Shown here: positions 52,015 to 60,937 of the stretch, piece after piece | Layout: every line of letters begins with the position of its first letter | How positions within the stretch are numbered: position 1 is the stretch's first letter | Made by a program: the position numbers and the translations under genes | From: SZUA-38 sp965212525 | GTDB taxonomy: Bacteria > Pseudomonadota > Gammaproteobacteria > Xanthomonadales > SZUA-38 | Length of the DNA stretch: 64,000 bases | Direction: 5' to 3' | NCBI GenBank assembly: GCA_965212525.1 | Contig: CBDBVC010000037.1 | Location: forward strand, 1 to 64,000 | Notes under the pieces: model-generated | What the model saw: only the letters and a program-made list of their open reading frames with translations | The model's database searches: none | What the model was told of the DNA's origin: nothing

Positions 52015-53367
52015 CTACCGGGCGGCAGATGCATCCAGCAGCGTTTCACACAAGGCAATGCCATCACCGGCCAGCCGTGAAATCGGGAATGATCCAGTCA
52101 GACCACTGTCATCCAGCGTATAGGCCAGAGTCCCTGCCGTGCAGGAGGTGAAACTCAGCGTGGCCTCACCCACTCGGGTGGTTTGCACATCGGTTGAGGT
52201 GACAAACTCACCGCCAGCAGTGACAAACAGATCCAGCGTGACGGACAAGTCAGTGCCAAGAGTACCCTGTGCAGTCAACCAGCGATGATTGTCATCACCC
52301 ACTGTCGCTGCTTCAGTTGTGGCAGCACCAGCCACTTCATGCGTAAACCAGGCCATGAACAGCTGATCCGAGTTCGACAGCACATCCAGCAGAATCCCCT
52401 GCCCGGGCGTTTCGGGATTGAACCAGGCACCGGCAAAACCGGGCGTCACCGCCGTATCGCGACAGGTGGTACGGGCGGCACCGATGAATTCACCATAGGG
52501 ATCGGTATCACTGAGAATCGTGAATTCACCGGTTTGTGGATCGATGCGGACGTACTTGTTCAGGTTCTCGTCACCCACAGTGCCCTGATAAAGATAACCG
52601 TACAGCTGGTTTGCGTAACGGTCGTAGGTTATGGACTGCAGGAACTGGAGTCCGATATCAAAGCTGGTAAAGACTTCAATAGATGCGTCCGCAGTGCTGA
52701 TCTTCCACACCGATCCTCCACCGTTCAGCTGAAGCGCATAGAGATTGCCGTCACAATCGGCAGCGGTTCCCGAGATAACACCGGCAAGAAAATCTTCGCC
52801 AATGTAGGTGAGTTCACCGGTATTAAAGTTGCATTGGTAGAGGGTATGACGTGAAGAAAGCAATGGTGGTACGGTAGCAGAAGCGGTCACAAAACAGCGG
52901 TTGTTCTGATCGATTGCCAATCCTACAGGCACATCGCCCTCCCTCAAGCCGGTCAGTGGCGCAATATCGACCATTTCACCGGTTTCTATATCGAGGGCGA
53001 CAAGATCATAATCGCTCTCACGAAGCCCATAGAGCACCGTCATGTCCTGATTCCATTCGAGGAAAAAGGGGACCCGGTTATTGGGGTAAGGGTACTCGCG
53101 TATCAGTGTTGCTCCGGCGAAATCACCCAGTTCGTGACGATAGAGCTGCAGGCCCTGAGTCGTCCCGGGTGTCGGTCCGACACCGGCGATATTGAATGCA
53201 TAGGAAATGGAATCCTCCGCAGCGTGGGAAGTGCCAGTCAGAATCAGACTGAGCCAGAGGACAACCCAGGCGACTGCAGAACGATGCTTACGAGGGGCAG
53301 AGTGTCTGTTTGAGCTGTTGATCACGCTCACCGGAACAGTTGTTGATTTATTGATGAACTCAGTCAT
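52015..53367 (-). CDS. Secreted protein with C-terminal GQG/W module (tandem copy 2)
   Basis: The 450-residue product has a long signal peptide (V-V-L-W-L-S-L-I-L-T-G-T-S-H-A). Residues about 50-310 look like a beta-propeller of short blades (V-A-L-D-I-E-T-G-E, Y-Q-C-N-F-N-T-G-E, V-R-I-D-P-Q-T-G-E-F). The C-terminal 130 residues hold the shared module: G-A-W-F-N-P-E-T-P-G-Q-G-I-L-L-D, F-M-A-W-F-T-H, H-R-W-L-T-A-Q-G, ending with cysteines. The gene overlaps the preceding paralogue by eight bases, so the two are co-translated. Function unknown; likely an extracellular surface protein. Confidence 0.72.
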   Translation of the reverse strand: MTEFINKSTTVPVSVINSSNRHSAPRKHRSAVAWVVLWLSLILTGTSHAAEDSISYAFNIAGVGPTPGTTQGLQLYRHELGDFAGATLIREYPYPNNRVPFFLEWNQDMTVLYGLRESDYDLVALDIETGEMVDIAPLTGLREGDVPVGLAIDQNNRCFVTASATVPPLLSSRHTLYQCNFNTGELTYIGEDFLAGVISGTAADCDGNLYALQLNGGGSVWKISTADASIEVFTSFDIGLQFLQSITYDRYANQLYGYLYQGTVGDENLNKYVRIDPQTGEFTILSDTDPYGEFIGAARTTCRDTAVTPGFAGAWFNPETPGQGILLDVLSNSDQLFMAWFTHEVAGAATTEAATVGDDNHRWLTAQGTLGTDLSVTLDLFVTAGGEFVTSTDVQTTRVGEATLSFTSCTAGTLAYTLDDSGLTGSFPISRLAGDGIALCETLLDASAAR

Positions 53368-54604
53368 TTCTCAAACTCCTGCAGAAGCCGGCCTGATCAT
53401 TGGAGATTCTGCGAATCGGAATCTCGCCCTGCAATGAGCCTTCATAGAGGTCATAACTCACCTGGCCGGATTCGCAATCGAACACTGTGACCGTCATCTG
53501 ACCAATCGGGCTTGTGGTGACCGCATCATCCGAATTGAAGACACCGTTCACGGTCTCGCTGACCGTCAGCACCAGACTCGATTCATCCGTCAGATTACCC
53601 TGTGCCGTCAACCAGCGATGCTGGCCATCACCGATAACTGCCGTATCCCCCTCAAGTGCAGACAGATCATGGGTAAACCAGGCGACAAATGCCAGATTCG
53701 TATCGGGATAGATATCGAACAGAAAACCCTGACCAGGGGCCTGTGGGTCGAACCAGGCACCCGAGTGACCGCGATTCAGCGGCTCACCCTTACTGACACA
53801 GGTTGACTGGACGGCACTCTGGAACAAGCCGCGGCGTGCGTTATTGAGCAGTCGCCCAATTGTCTGTACTGCCAGTTCTACCGTTTGCAGCCTGTTAAAC
53901 CTCGACAGGTTCACGAAGAAACCATACAGATCCTGATCGCGACGATCGAATGCCAGCCCCTGATCAAGCGTGAGAACGAATGGTGCGTCCACGCGCGGGG
54001 TGATGCTGTCATTATCGACACTGCCGATCAGGATCTGATCACTGGCGGCATCAATCAGATACAACTCGCCCTCGCAGCCTGCGCTGACATCCAATAGCTC
54101 ACGATCGCTTAAGGTCTCGCGCAGCGTGAGCTGACCGGTTTGTACATCGCAGGTGTACAGGCGGGATGAAATGGGACTGTCGCCGCGAAACACCGTTGAC
54201 ACATGACAGGTGTTGTCGGCATCGAAGGCCAGACCGGTGACTTCTTCGTCACTGAGTTCAAAACCGGCAAGGTTGATCGTCTGACCCGGAGCACCGGTAT
54301 CGGGATCAATCTGGCGCAGCTGCCTGGGTAATGAACCTGCCTGAGCCTCGGTGCCCCCCACCAGCGCATACAGCAGACTGGCATCCCTGTCCCAGGCCAT
54401 TGATGTGATCTGCAAGCCGTTGGTACCCAGATCGTGAGTGGCAATCACCGGCGTGGTTTCAAAATCGACCTTCGAATGCCGGTAAAACTCGTACATCGAG
54501 CTCTCCTCCAGGTTCTGGACAGTCTGGAATGAGGCTGAGGCGAGGGCGGCATCTGCCAGCAGGCACACCGGCAATGTGAACATCAGTACGTGAACTATCC
54601 GCAT
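53360..54604 (-). CDS. Secreted protein with C-terminal GQG/W module (tandem copy 1)
   Basis: ATG 54604 with AGGAG upstream gives a 414-residue protein with a signal peptide (C-L-L-A-D-A-A-L-A-S-A). The N-terminal part is propeller-like (Q-I-D-P-D-T-G-A-P-G; Y-T-C-D-V-Q-T-G-Q). The C-terminal module reads G-A-W-F-D-P-Q-A-P-G-Q-G-F-L-F-D-I, F-V-A-W-F-T-H, H-R-W-L-T-A-Q-G-N-L and closes with F-D-C-E-S-G-Q-V-S-Y. It aligns along its whole length with the next gene, showing a tandem duplication. It is first in a two-gene unit. Confidence 0.72.
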   Translation of the reverse strand: MRIVHVLMFTLPVCLLADAALASASFQTVQNLEESSMYEFYRHSKVDFETTPVIATHDLGTNGLQITSMAWDRDASLLYALVGGTEAQAGSLPRQLRQIDPDTGAPGQTINLAGFELSDEEVTGLAFDADNTCHVSTVFRGDSPISSRLYTCDVQTGQLTLRETLSDRELLDVSAGCEGELYLIDAASDQILIGSVDNDSITPRVDAPFVLTLDQGLAFDRRDQDLYGFFVNLSRFNRLQTVELAVQTIGRLLNNARRGLFQSAVQSTCVSKGEPLNRGHSGAWFDPQAPGQGFLFDIYPDTNLAFVAWFTHDLSALEGDTAVIGDGQHRWLTAQGNLTDESSLVLTVSETVNGVFNSDDAVTTSPIGQMTVTVFDCESGQVSYDLYEGSLQGEIPIRRISNDQAGFCRSLRND

Positions 54605-54767
54605 GACGACTCCTGTTGAATTCTGTTTCCTGAAAGATTCGCGTATATGACACGGAAACTGAGACAATCAGATCCGGACCATCACGTTGAATGGCTTAAA
54701 AAACGTGAGCCGAATTAGCTGAATTGTGCTGCTGAATGAAACAACACCGCTGAAAGCGCACGGCATA

Positions 54768-54799
54768 GCTGCACCATCAAGTCCATGATTGGGTGCAGC
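54768..54799. terminator. Hairpin between the beta-helix gene and the tandem pair
   Basis: GCTGCACC and GGTGCAGC pair, with ATCA/TGAT extending the stem past a two-base bulge. It lies 75 bases past the stop at 54874. No T tract follows on the minus strand. Confidence 0.35.
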
Positions 54800-54873
54800 A
54801 TGCCGGCGAATTATAGATGAACAGGCTGAGAATTACCCGAATTCCAAAAGCAAAGTCAAAACAACTGCTGAAT

Positions 54874-57642
54874 TCAGTTCCCCAGACGCTTCTCACGCTG
54901 CCAGCGGTACAGCGACTGCGGGTACATCGGCATTCCAACTGAATCGATGACATCATCATCGCCGTCGATCGAGTTCCTTCTCACAAACGACAGACTGTTC
55001 GGGTTGGTGTCATCCTCGCGGTACGTACCCAGCACGTAGCCCGGCCCATACTGACCTGTGTGCACGATGCAATAACTGTGTCCATTGCGTGTGCAACTGT
55101 CCAGCTCATTGCGATTGCGGCTGATGGTGTTCCAGATCACTGACTGCGAAGTGGTGTTGCCGTGCGTGCCCACTTCCCTGAAGATGGCCGAGATGTAGTC
55201 ATTATTGAGCGTCATGTTGTCGATCAGGTTGGAGACCGACATGTGCTGGTGAAAATCCAAGGGCAGCTCGGCATCGATCGACTGGCTGTCCAGCAAGACG
55301 TTGCCGCTGCTGATGCGGTTGATAAAGGAATAGTTGTGCCTGCCGGCTTTGGCTGACGACTGTTCAATCAGGTTTTCCTGGCCCAGCAGGCGAAACAGGT
55401 AACCATTGCCGGTGTAGCCCTTGTACTGCGGGTGCTGCAAATCGACATTGCGCACTGTGATGAAGGCACTGTTGGACAGCTCGATACCACCGGAGGACAA
55501 ATGTACGGGTGGAAGACTCGATGTGGCCGGGCGAGTCTCCAGACTGGAGATATTCTCGATAATGCCGTTGACGGCAAAGCGTGTGCGAATTGCATAGGAG
55601 TTGTGCAGGTAGTAGGCCGTGTTGCCCTCAGTGTTCCAGCAGTGGAATTTCAGGCCATCATCGCATGTGACGGTTAAACCCATTTCTGTGTAGTAGATTC
55701 TATTGCCGTCTTTTTCCTTCCTGAATGCTGGATAGTTGTTGAAGAAATTGTCCATCGCCTCAACACCAATGGCGAGATTTCGGATGCTGAACTCCTCCAA
55801 TGGCTGCATGCAGGGCGGACCAATTTGAGGCTTTATTCCATCGTCAGGTGTAGATCCATCAAATGCCCAGCGAATCGGTGCATTCAGGTAGTCGTGTTCA
55901 TCAATGCGCCTCAGGAAGGCCACACCCTCGGATATACCCGAGGCCGGCGTATCCCTGTTCCCGGAGTTATCGCCAATGACCAGACGTTCCGGGTCATCGT
56001 GGTCGAGCGTACCCTGGCGAATGATGACCCAGAGATCCTGCCACTGGCCGTCTGCCTCGGGAACATATCGCTGCCCGAGTTCGACACCATTAGACAGATC
56101 CATGGCTCCGATGAGTGTATTGGTCTGAAGAAACTTGGAGCCCTTGGTGTCATCAGGGCGACAGTCGCGATTATTGAAGGGCGCCACTGCGATAACTGCA
56201 CGAGAGCGCAAGGTGTCATTCGGGTCCATGTTGTCGTGATCCACTGTGGCGTGATCCAACCGTTTCTTGATCTGAATGATTCGAGTTTTATCCATGCCTT
56301 CGCCGGTCAGGTGAACAAATGAGCGACGAATGCGAATCGCTTCGTTCTCTGTATGCGAGATCGGATCGACAAAGAAATCGCCCGAGGGCAAACTCACCAG
56401 AACATTGTTGTCGATGGCGGCAAGATCGCCTGCTATCTCAAGCATGCGGTTGATCAGCGGGCCTGAATTGTAATTCCTGTTGTCGATAGCGGGGCCAGGT
56501 CCCATGTTGTCAAAACCAACTTGATACTCGCCGCTGTGGCCATCAATCAGGATTGCAGGTGTGTCACCATCCTGCAGTGTGATCACGGTATTGAACGGGG
56601 AGTCATGCCCATCGTAGCCCGCATAGGAAAAATCCTGAATGATACCCGACTGCAGGTTGTCCTGCGTGCGGGGTGGTGCCCAGGTTTCCGGATCAAAGAC
56701 CTGGGCTTTCATGGTGATGCCATCCGCCGGATCCAGATCGAGGCCCGTCTGTGGTGTGATCATGAGCTTGTCCAGGCCTGTACCGGCCTCTCGCTTACGG
56801 ATGCGCAGGCTGTGGCTGCCCTCGGTCAGTTGCACGAGGCCGCTGTTGCCCAGCGGCGGCGAACTCCAGTGCCAGTCATCGTTGATGTCGATGTGCCATT
56901 TCACCTCACCCTGGCCATCCAGATTGAGCCAGAATGAATTGGCGCTCTGACTCGGTGAGCGCGTGCGCACACTGATCTTGTAGAGTCCTGTTTTCGGCAC
57001 ATCGAAATTGAAGGTCGCGTGGCCGCCCACTGCACCCACCAGTGCGCACTGGCCCTGGCTGGCCGTGTTGTCGCTGATCAGATTGGCAAAATCGCCCACC
57101 CGGGCAACACGTTCATCGTCCTCAACCTCGATCCAGATGTGTGCCGAATTATCGGCGACTGGGCCCTGGTGTGTCGGCACCGTATCGCCGTTGGTGATGA
57201 ACACCTTGTCGATCATGGTGCCGTCTTCACGATTTCGAAGGCGTAACTGGTGCCGGCCATTGCGCAAAGAAAAGCTGCGATTCAGTTTGTGCCAGGACCA
57301 CTGAACCGTCACCGGCAGGTGCCAGGTGATCTTTTCCACACCATCGATGTAGGCATACACCGAGTTGCTGCCGCCGCCGGGTGACTTGTGCCGTAGCCAG
57401 ACCACGTACTCATCACTCGTCGGCACTGCAGAGCCGGCCCCAACATCAAAATACAGCTCCACCTTGCCGAGGCCGGCCACGCCCTCGGGCACCATTACGT
57501 AGCGGCCCTCGCTGGCCTGGTTGTCATTCGCCACAATCATGGTGGATTGAATCACACCGTTCTCGGGTTCCAGCCAGAATTCTTCATAGGCGCTGGCCGA
57601 CATCACGAACAGCAGCGGTAACAGGCAGTACAGTCTTTTCAT
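54874..57642 (-). CDS. Secreted protein with two carbohydrate-binding domains and a pectate-lyase-like beta-helix
   Basis: ATG 57642 (AGGGGAA upstream) begins a signal peptide (L-P-L-L-F-V-M-S-A-S-A). The 922-residue protein has two tandem CBM6/35-like domains (about residues 20-165 and 170-305). They share H-Q/S-L-R-L/I-R-N/K-R-E-D/A-G-T and D-K-V/L-M/F-I-T motifs. A long right-handed beta-helix follows, of the Pectate_lyase_3 type (I-R-R-S-F-V-H-L-T-G-E-G-M-D-K-T-R; G-G-I-E-L-S-N-S-A-F-I-T-V-R-N-V-D-L). Probably an extracellular polysaccharide-active or -binding protein; catalytic residues cannot be assigned. It ends without an F-x-D-G-F-E tail. Monocistronic. Confidence 0.8.
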   Translation of the reverse strand: MKRLYCLLPLLFVMSASAYEEFWLEPENGVIQSTMIVANDNQASEGRYVMVPEGVAGLGKVELYFDVGAGSAVPTSDEYVVWLRHKSPGGGSNSVYAYIDGVEKITWHLPVTVQWSWHKLNRSFSLRNGRHQLRLRNREDGTMIDKVFITNGDTVPTHQGPVADNSAHIWIEVEDDERVARVGDFANLISDNTASQGQCALVGAVGGHATFNFDVPKTGLYKISVRTRSPSQSANSFWLNLDGQGEVKWHIDINDDWHWSSPPLGNSGLVQLTEGSHSLRIRKREAGTGLDKLMITPQTGLDLDPADGITMKAQVFDPETWAPPRTQDNLQSGIIQDFSYAGYDGHDSPFNTVITLQDGDTPAILIDGHSGEYQVGFDNMGPGPAIDNRNYNSGPLINRMLEIAGDLAAIDNNVLVSLPSGDFFVDPISHTENEAIRIRRSFVHLTGEGMDKTRIIQIKKRLDHATVDHDNMDPNDTLRSRAVIAVAPFNNRDCRPDDTKGSKFLQTNTLIGAMDLSNGVELGQRYVPEADGQWQDLWVIIRQGTLDHDDPERLVIGDNSGNRDTPASGISEGVAFLRRIDEHDYLNAPIRWAFDGSTPDDGIKPQIGPPCMQPLEEFSIRNLAIGVEAMDNFFNNYPAFRKEKDGNRIYYTEMGLTVTCDDGLKFHCWNTEGNTAYYLHNSYAIRTRFAVNGIIENISSLETRPATSSLPPVHLSSGGIELSNSAFITVRNVDLQHPQYKGYTGNGYLFRLLGQENLIEQSSAKAGRHNYSFINRISSGNVLLDSQSIDAELPLDFHQHMSVSNLIDNMTLNNDYISAIFREVGTHGNTTSQSVIWNTISRNRNELDSCTRNGHSYCIVHTGQYGPGYVLGTYREDDTNPNSLSFVRRNSIDGDDDVIDSVGMPMYPQSLYRWQREKRLGN

Positions 57643-57947
57643 TATTTTCCCCTGGGTTGTCAAATTCGTCTCGATACTGATTCGAAATGATCGGGGAAAC
57701 GGTTGTCATTCCGACCCCGGCTATCGATCAGCCATGCGAGTCAGAATACGTCGACAATCTTCGTGAATGTTGCCGGTTTCTGTCAGTTTGGGGACCAATC
57801 CATTAGCGAAAAGGACAGGGACAGGTTTTAGCGCTGGTCAACCGGCTTCTGGTTGATGACGACAGACCCAGATAAGTAAAAAAAAGGCCGGATCATTCAG
57901 ATCCGGCCCCTTGATATTGCAGTGTTGACTCTCGCTGGAGTTCGACA
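57643..57947. other. Intergenic region with terminator
   Basis: These 305 bases between two minus-strand genes contain the terminator of the protease gene (57877-57908) and the promoter of the beta-helix gene. No further gene or clear -35/-10 pair was seen. Confidence 0.5.
57877..57908 (-). terminator. Rho-independent terminator of the secreted protease gene
   Basis: GGCCGGATC and GATCCGGCC form a perfect nine-base stem with loop ATTCA; on the minus strand it is followed by at least seven T residues. It is 39 bases past the stop at 57948. This is the clearest terminator in the window. Confidence 0.88.
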
Positions 57948-59975
57948 TCACGGCATTGGCGTTTCGAATCCGTCCTCGAAGATCGGTGGACAGGCCTGGC
58001 CCAGCGGAGCCGATTCCAGTGTAACGCCGTCGATGCCGGCCTCGATAATGCTCCCGCCACCGCTGTCATCGGCAGTAAAGCGAATCTGGAACTGGTTGGT
58101 GTTACCGACAAAATCAGCCACCCTGAATGAGGAGAATACCCATTCGGCAGCAACGCCTGTGCTGACGGTTTCGAGTACCGTCCATGAACCGCCTGCATCA
58201 TCGGAGACTTCCACTGTGAAGGTGTCGTCGCTGGTGCCATTATCACCCCACCAGCGCCAGTAGGAGATTTGCGAATCGGGGCTTGTGGCATCCATCACTG
58301 GTGAGACCAGGCGTGTGGCGCCGCCATCCACATCGGTATTGCCGGCCGCATTCTGCGTGATGTAGGCCGAGCCGGATGTGTCGGCATCCCAGGGTGGATC
58401 CTGCCGACGACCGTAGCCCGCCGGTACGCCACGTTCCCAGGCACCAGCTGTGAGACTGGGATCACTGTCGACTGTCCATCCCATATCGGTTTCAAAGGTG
58501 TCACGGAATGTATCATTGAAGGTATCGCCGACACGCCTGAGAAAACGTCGGTCGGCTGAATTCTCGGGTGTGAATGGATGGTGCACGATCGCTGTGGATG
58601 TGGTCTCCACATCCACCTTGAAACTGACGTTGGAGGCACATTCCATGGCCGGCAGGGTGGCCTCGTAGGTTGCCCCACTGACCGGTGTCAATGCGGCCAT
58701 CATGTCGCCGTCACCATGATCATAGATTAGTGTGGCCGAATTGAATGCGGCCGGCATGCCGTCACGATCCAGTATGTCGACCTGGAATGAATGGCCGGTG
58801 GTCGGAATGTCTGCAGCGATTGGTGTGTTCTGTTCAATCCGGATTTCGGGTTCACCGGTCAGGCAGCTGCCGATCGGATTCGACAGGGCATTCTGCAGTG
58901 CCACATTGGCCAGTGATGTAGCCTGATTGGAGCCACCACCAGCCGTACAGCCGGCATTGGTGTGAATGCCGATCGATGTGCCGGTGCCTTCAACTTCAAC
59001 GGCTGATCCTGAATCCCCGCCAGTGGTGTCGACCACGTAGCGCAGTACCGTGCCGGAAATGCTGGCGATGGGTCCGGTGTGTGTGGTCTGAACCTGACTC
59101 CACTCCAGCGGTGTGCCCTGGGTGCCGTCGATGCTGCCATACCCGGTGATGCGAATGGTCTCACCGCCGGGTGCCGCCGGCGGATCGGCCAGCGTGAAGG
59201 TACTTCCCTGAACCTCAGCCGGTTTCAGCCGCGACTGGCTGTTCGGGTGTGCGCCGAAATAGGCCCAGTCATTGCCGATGACGGTCAGATCCCATTGCAC
59301 CGAACTCAAATCGATGGCGTACTGGTTTTCGGGAGCGGCATGATTGGTGGATCCATTCGAATTGGACAGCGGCACATCAAACTCGACCACACTGAAATTC
59401 ACATCAAGTGCGCCGCCTGCATCCTCCACACAGTGGCCTGCGGTAAGGAAGCAACCGTTGGCATCATCAATCAGCCATGCCGTACATCCGATCGGCATCA
59501 CGCGCGCCGTCCGTGCATCGGTGCTCAGCAGCCGATCATCTGCCGGACCACAGATGGATCGCCCAGCGACCGGATCGTTTGAGACTATTTCGCCCACACT
59601 GATCTCATTGATCTGTATCTGGCTGCTTCTTCCGGGTGAATCGATCAGTTCTACCCTGACGGCATCGCCGTTGAAATAGGCACTGGTATATCGCCATTCC
59701 TGCAGGGTTTCAGCATCATGAACCTGCACTGCGCCGTCCTGCAGCGAGGTCAGTCTTATTTCAGTTTGCTGACCCAGATCGGCCTTCGAAAAATGCATCC
59801 GGATCCAGGGCACACCCTCGACACGCACGACGTGTTCGAAAACCACGCCACGTTCAGTGCCGGTATTTCTGACAACGCCGGAGTCCACATCTAGCTCGAC
59901 AAGCTGGCTGCGCAATGGACTTTGAGCAAGGGCACTGGTGAAAGACAGGAAAACTGCTACGAATATGAATCTCAT
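57948..59975 (-). CDS. Secreted trypsin-like protease with C-terminal beta-domain and FEDGFE tail
   Basis: The 675-residue preproprotein has a signal peptide (F-L-S-F-T-S-A-L-A-Q) and an N-terminal domain of about 140 residues. A chymotrypsin-fold domain follows with H181 (T-A-G-H-C), probable D229 (W-D-L-T-V-I) and S322 (G-G-D-S-G-S-A). A beta-sandwich (about 370-450) and a domain with D-T-F-E-T-D-M-G-W and W-R-W-W-G-D-N-G, like bacterial MAM or P-type domains, complete it. It ends P-P-I-F-E-D-G-F-E-T-P-M-P. The protease should act outside the cell, and the extra domains may bind substrate. It carries its own terminator. Confidence 0.88.
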   Translation of the reverse strand: MRFIFVAVFLSFTSALAQSPLRSQLVELDVDSGVVRNTGTERGVVFEHVVRVEGVPWIRMHFSKADLGQQTEIRLTSLQDGAVQVHDAETLQEWRYTSAYFNGDAVRVELIDSPGRSSQIQINEISVGEIVSNDPVAGRSICGPADDRLLSTDARTARVMPIGCTAWLIDDANGCFLTAGHCVEDAGGALDVNFSVVEFDVPLSNSNGSTNHAAPENQYAIDLSSVQWDLTVIGNDWAYFGAHPNSQSRLKPAEVQGSTFTLADPPAAPGGETIRITGYGSIDGTQGTPLEWSQVQTTHTGPIASISGTVLRYVVDTTGGDSGSAVEVEGTGTSIGIHTNAGCTAGGGSNQATSLANVALQNALSNPIGSCLTGEPEIRIEQNTPIAADIPTTGHSFQVDILDRDGMPAAFNSATLIYDHGDGDMMAALTPVSGATYEATLPAMECASNVSFKVDVETTSTAIVHHPFTPENSADRRFLRRVGDTFNDTFRDTFETDMGWTVDSDPSLTAGAWERGVPAGYGRRQDPPWDADTSGSAYITQNAAGNTDVDGGATRLVSPVMDATSPDSQISYWRWWGDNGTSDDTFTVEVSDDAGGSWTVLETVSTGVAAEWVFSSFRVADFVGNTNQFQIRFTADDSGGGSIIEAGIDGVTLESAPLGQACPPIFEDGFETPMP

Positions 59976-60264
59976 GATCTTGACTCCCCAGGTTCAGGGC
60001 AAGCGAGCTTGCACTGGATTTGATCAGGCGTCGATGATGGCCCCAATTTGATACGTCGTCAATTCATGGCGGCCTGGTTCAGAGTTACAAACGACTGCTG
60101 CCTTCACTGTCCTGCCTGACACCGCAGAAGCTCTTCAGCCGCATGATAATTTAACATAGCCGATCGGGCATTCAATTGACCCATGCCCTGTCGCCCCCCG
60201 GTAAATCGAGTATATTGGAATACGGTCTCATACATCATGTTGCAAGCAGTGGAGGGACACACGC

Positions 60265-60924
60265 ATGAGTGAGCGTTACAGCATCTACTTTGCAGGCGAT
60301 ATTTTTGACCACAAGCATCTAGTCGGAAACGCCCTGCTGGCGAGCTATATTGATCGGCTGTCAGAGGGTCGGTATTACTGTGTCATGCCGCAGGACCACG
60401 AACAGGGAGTCGACCGAAAGGTCTCGATACGGAATCAGGATTTACGACTGGTGATCGAATCGGATCTGGGGTTGTTCAATTTTGACGGTGCCGATCTTGA
60501 TTCCGGTACCGTGGTGGAATTCATGATCGCCAAGCACCTTGACATTCCCTCGGTGGTATTCCGTTCCGACTTTCGCAGTGCAGGAGACCAGAGCGAGGAC
60601 GGTGACAACTGGAACCTGATGTGTTCCAACTACCCGAGAACAGAAACGGTGCGGGTCAATGCCATGGAGGTATACCGGGGGGCGAGAGGCGACAATCTGG
60701 ATAAGCGTATCGATTCGATCTACACCACACTGGCCACAAGATTGATCACGGCGCTTGATGCAGTACGGACACGGACACCCGTGTGCCAGTCCGGCACATT
60801 GATGGAGGATCTCTACCGCTTGACCACCCAATTCTGTGGTGGTGGAATAGAACAGCTGCTGGATGACCCCGACTGGTTATCCGGCTTGCTGGCCAGCAAA
60901 CGAAACAAGGGCCTGCTCAGATAA
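60265..60924 (+). CDS. Nucleoside 2-deoxyribosyltransferase-like protein
   Basis: The 219-residue protein begins Y-S-I-Y-F-A-G-D-I-F-D-H-K-H and carries D-L-D-S-G-T-V-V-E-F-M-I-A-K, where the glutamate corresponds to the nucleophile of nucleoside 2-deoxyribosyltransferases; L-G-L-F-N-F-D-G-A-D precedes it. These enzymes swap bases between deoxyribonucleosides or hydrolyse the glycosidic bond in nucleotide salvage. The C-terminal 70 residues are helical and not typical. It lies 13 bases upstream of the ribokinase-like gene, so the pair is likely a nucleoside-salvage operon. Confidence 0.82.
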   Translation: MSERYSIYFAGDIFDHKHLVGNALLASYIDRLSEGRYYCVMPQDHEQGVDRKVSIRNQDLRLVIESDLGLFNFDGADLDSGTVVEFMIAKHLDIPSVVFRSDFRSAGDQSEDGDNWNLMCSNYPRTETVRVNAMEVYRGARGDNLDKRIDSIYTTLATRLITALDAVRTRTPVCQSGTLMEDLYRLTTQFCGGGIEQLLDDPDWLSGLLASKRNKGLLR

Positions 60925-60937
60925 GGAGGACAGGTGG

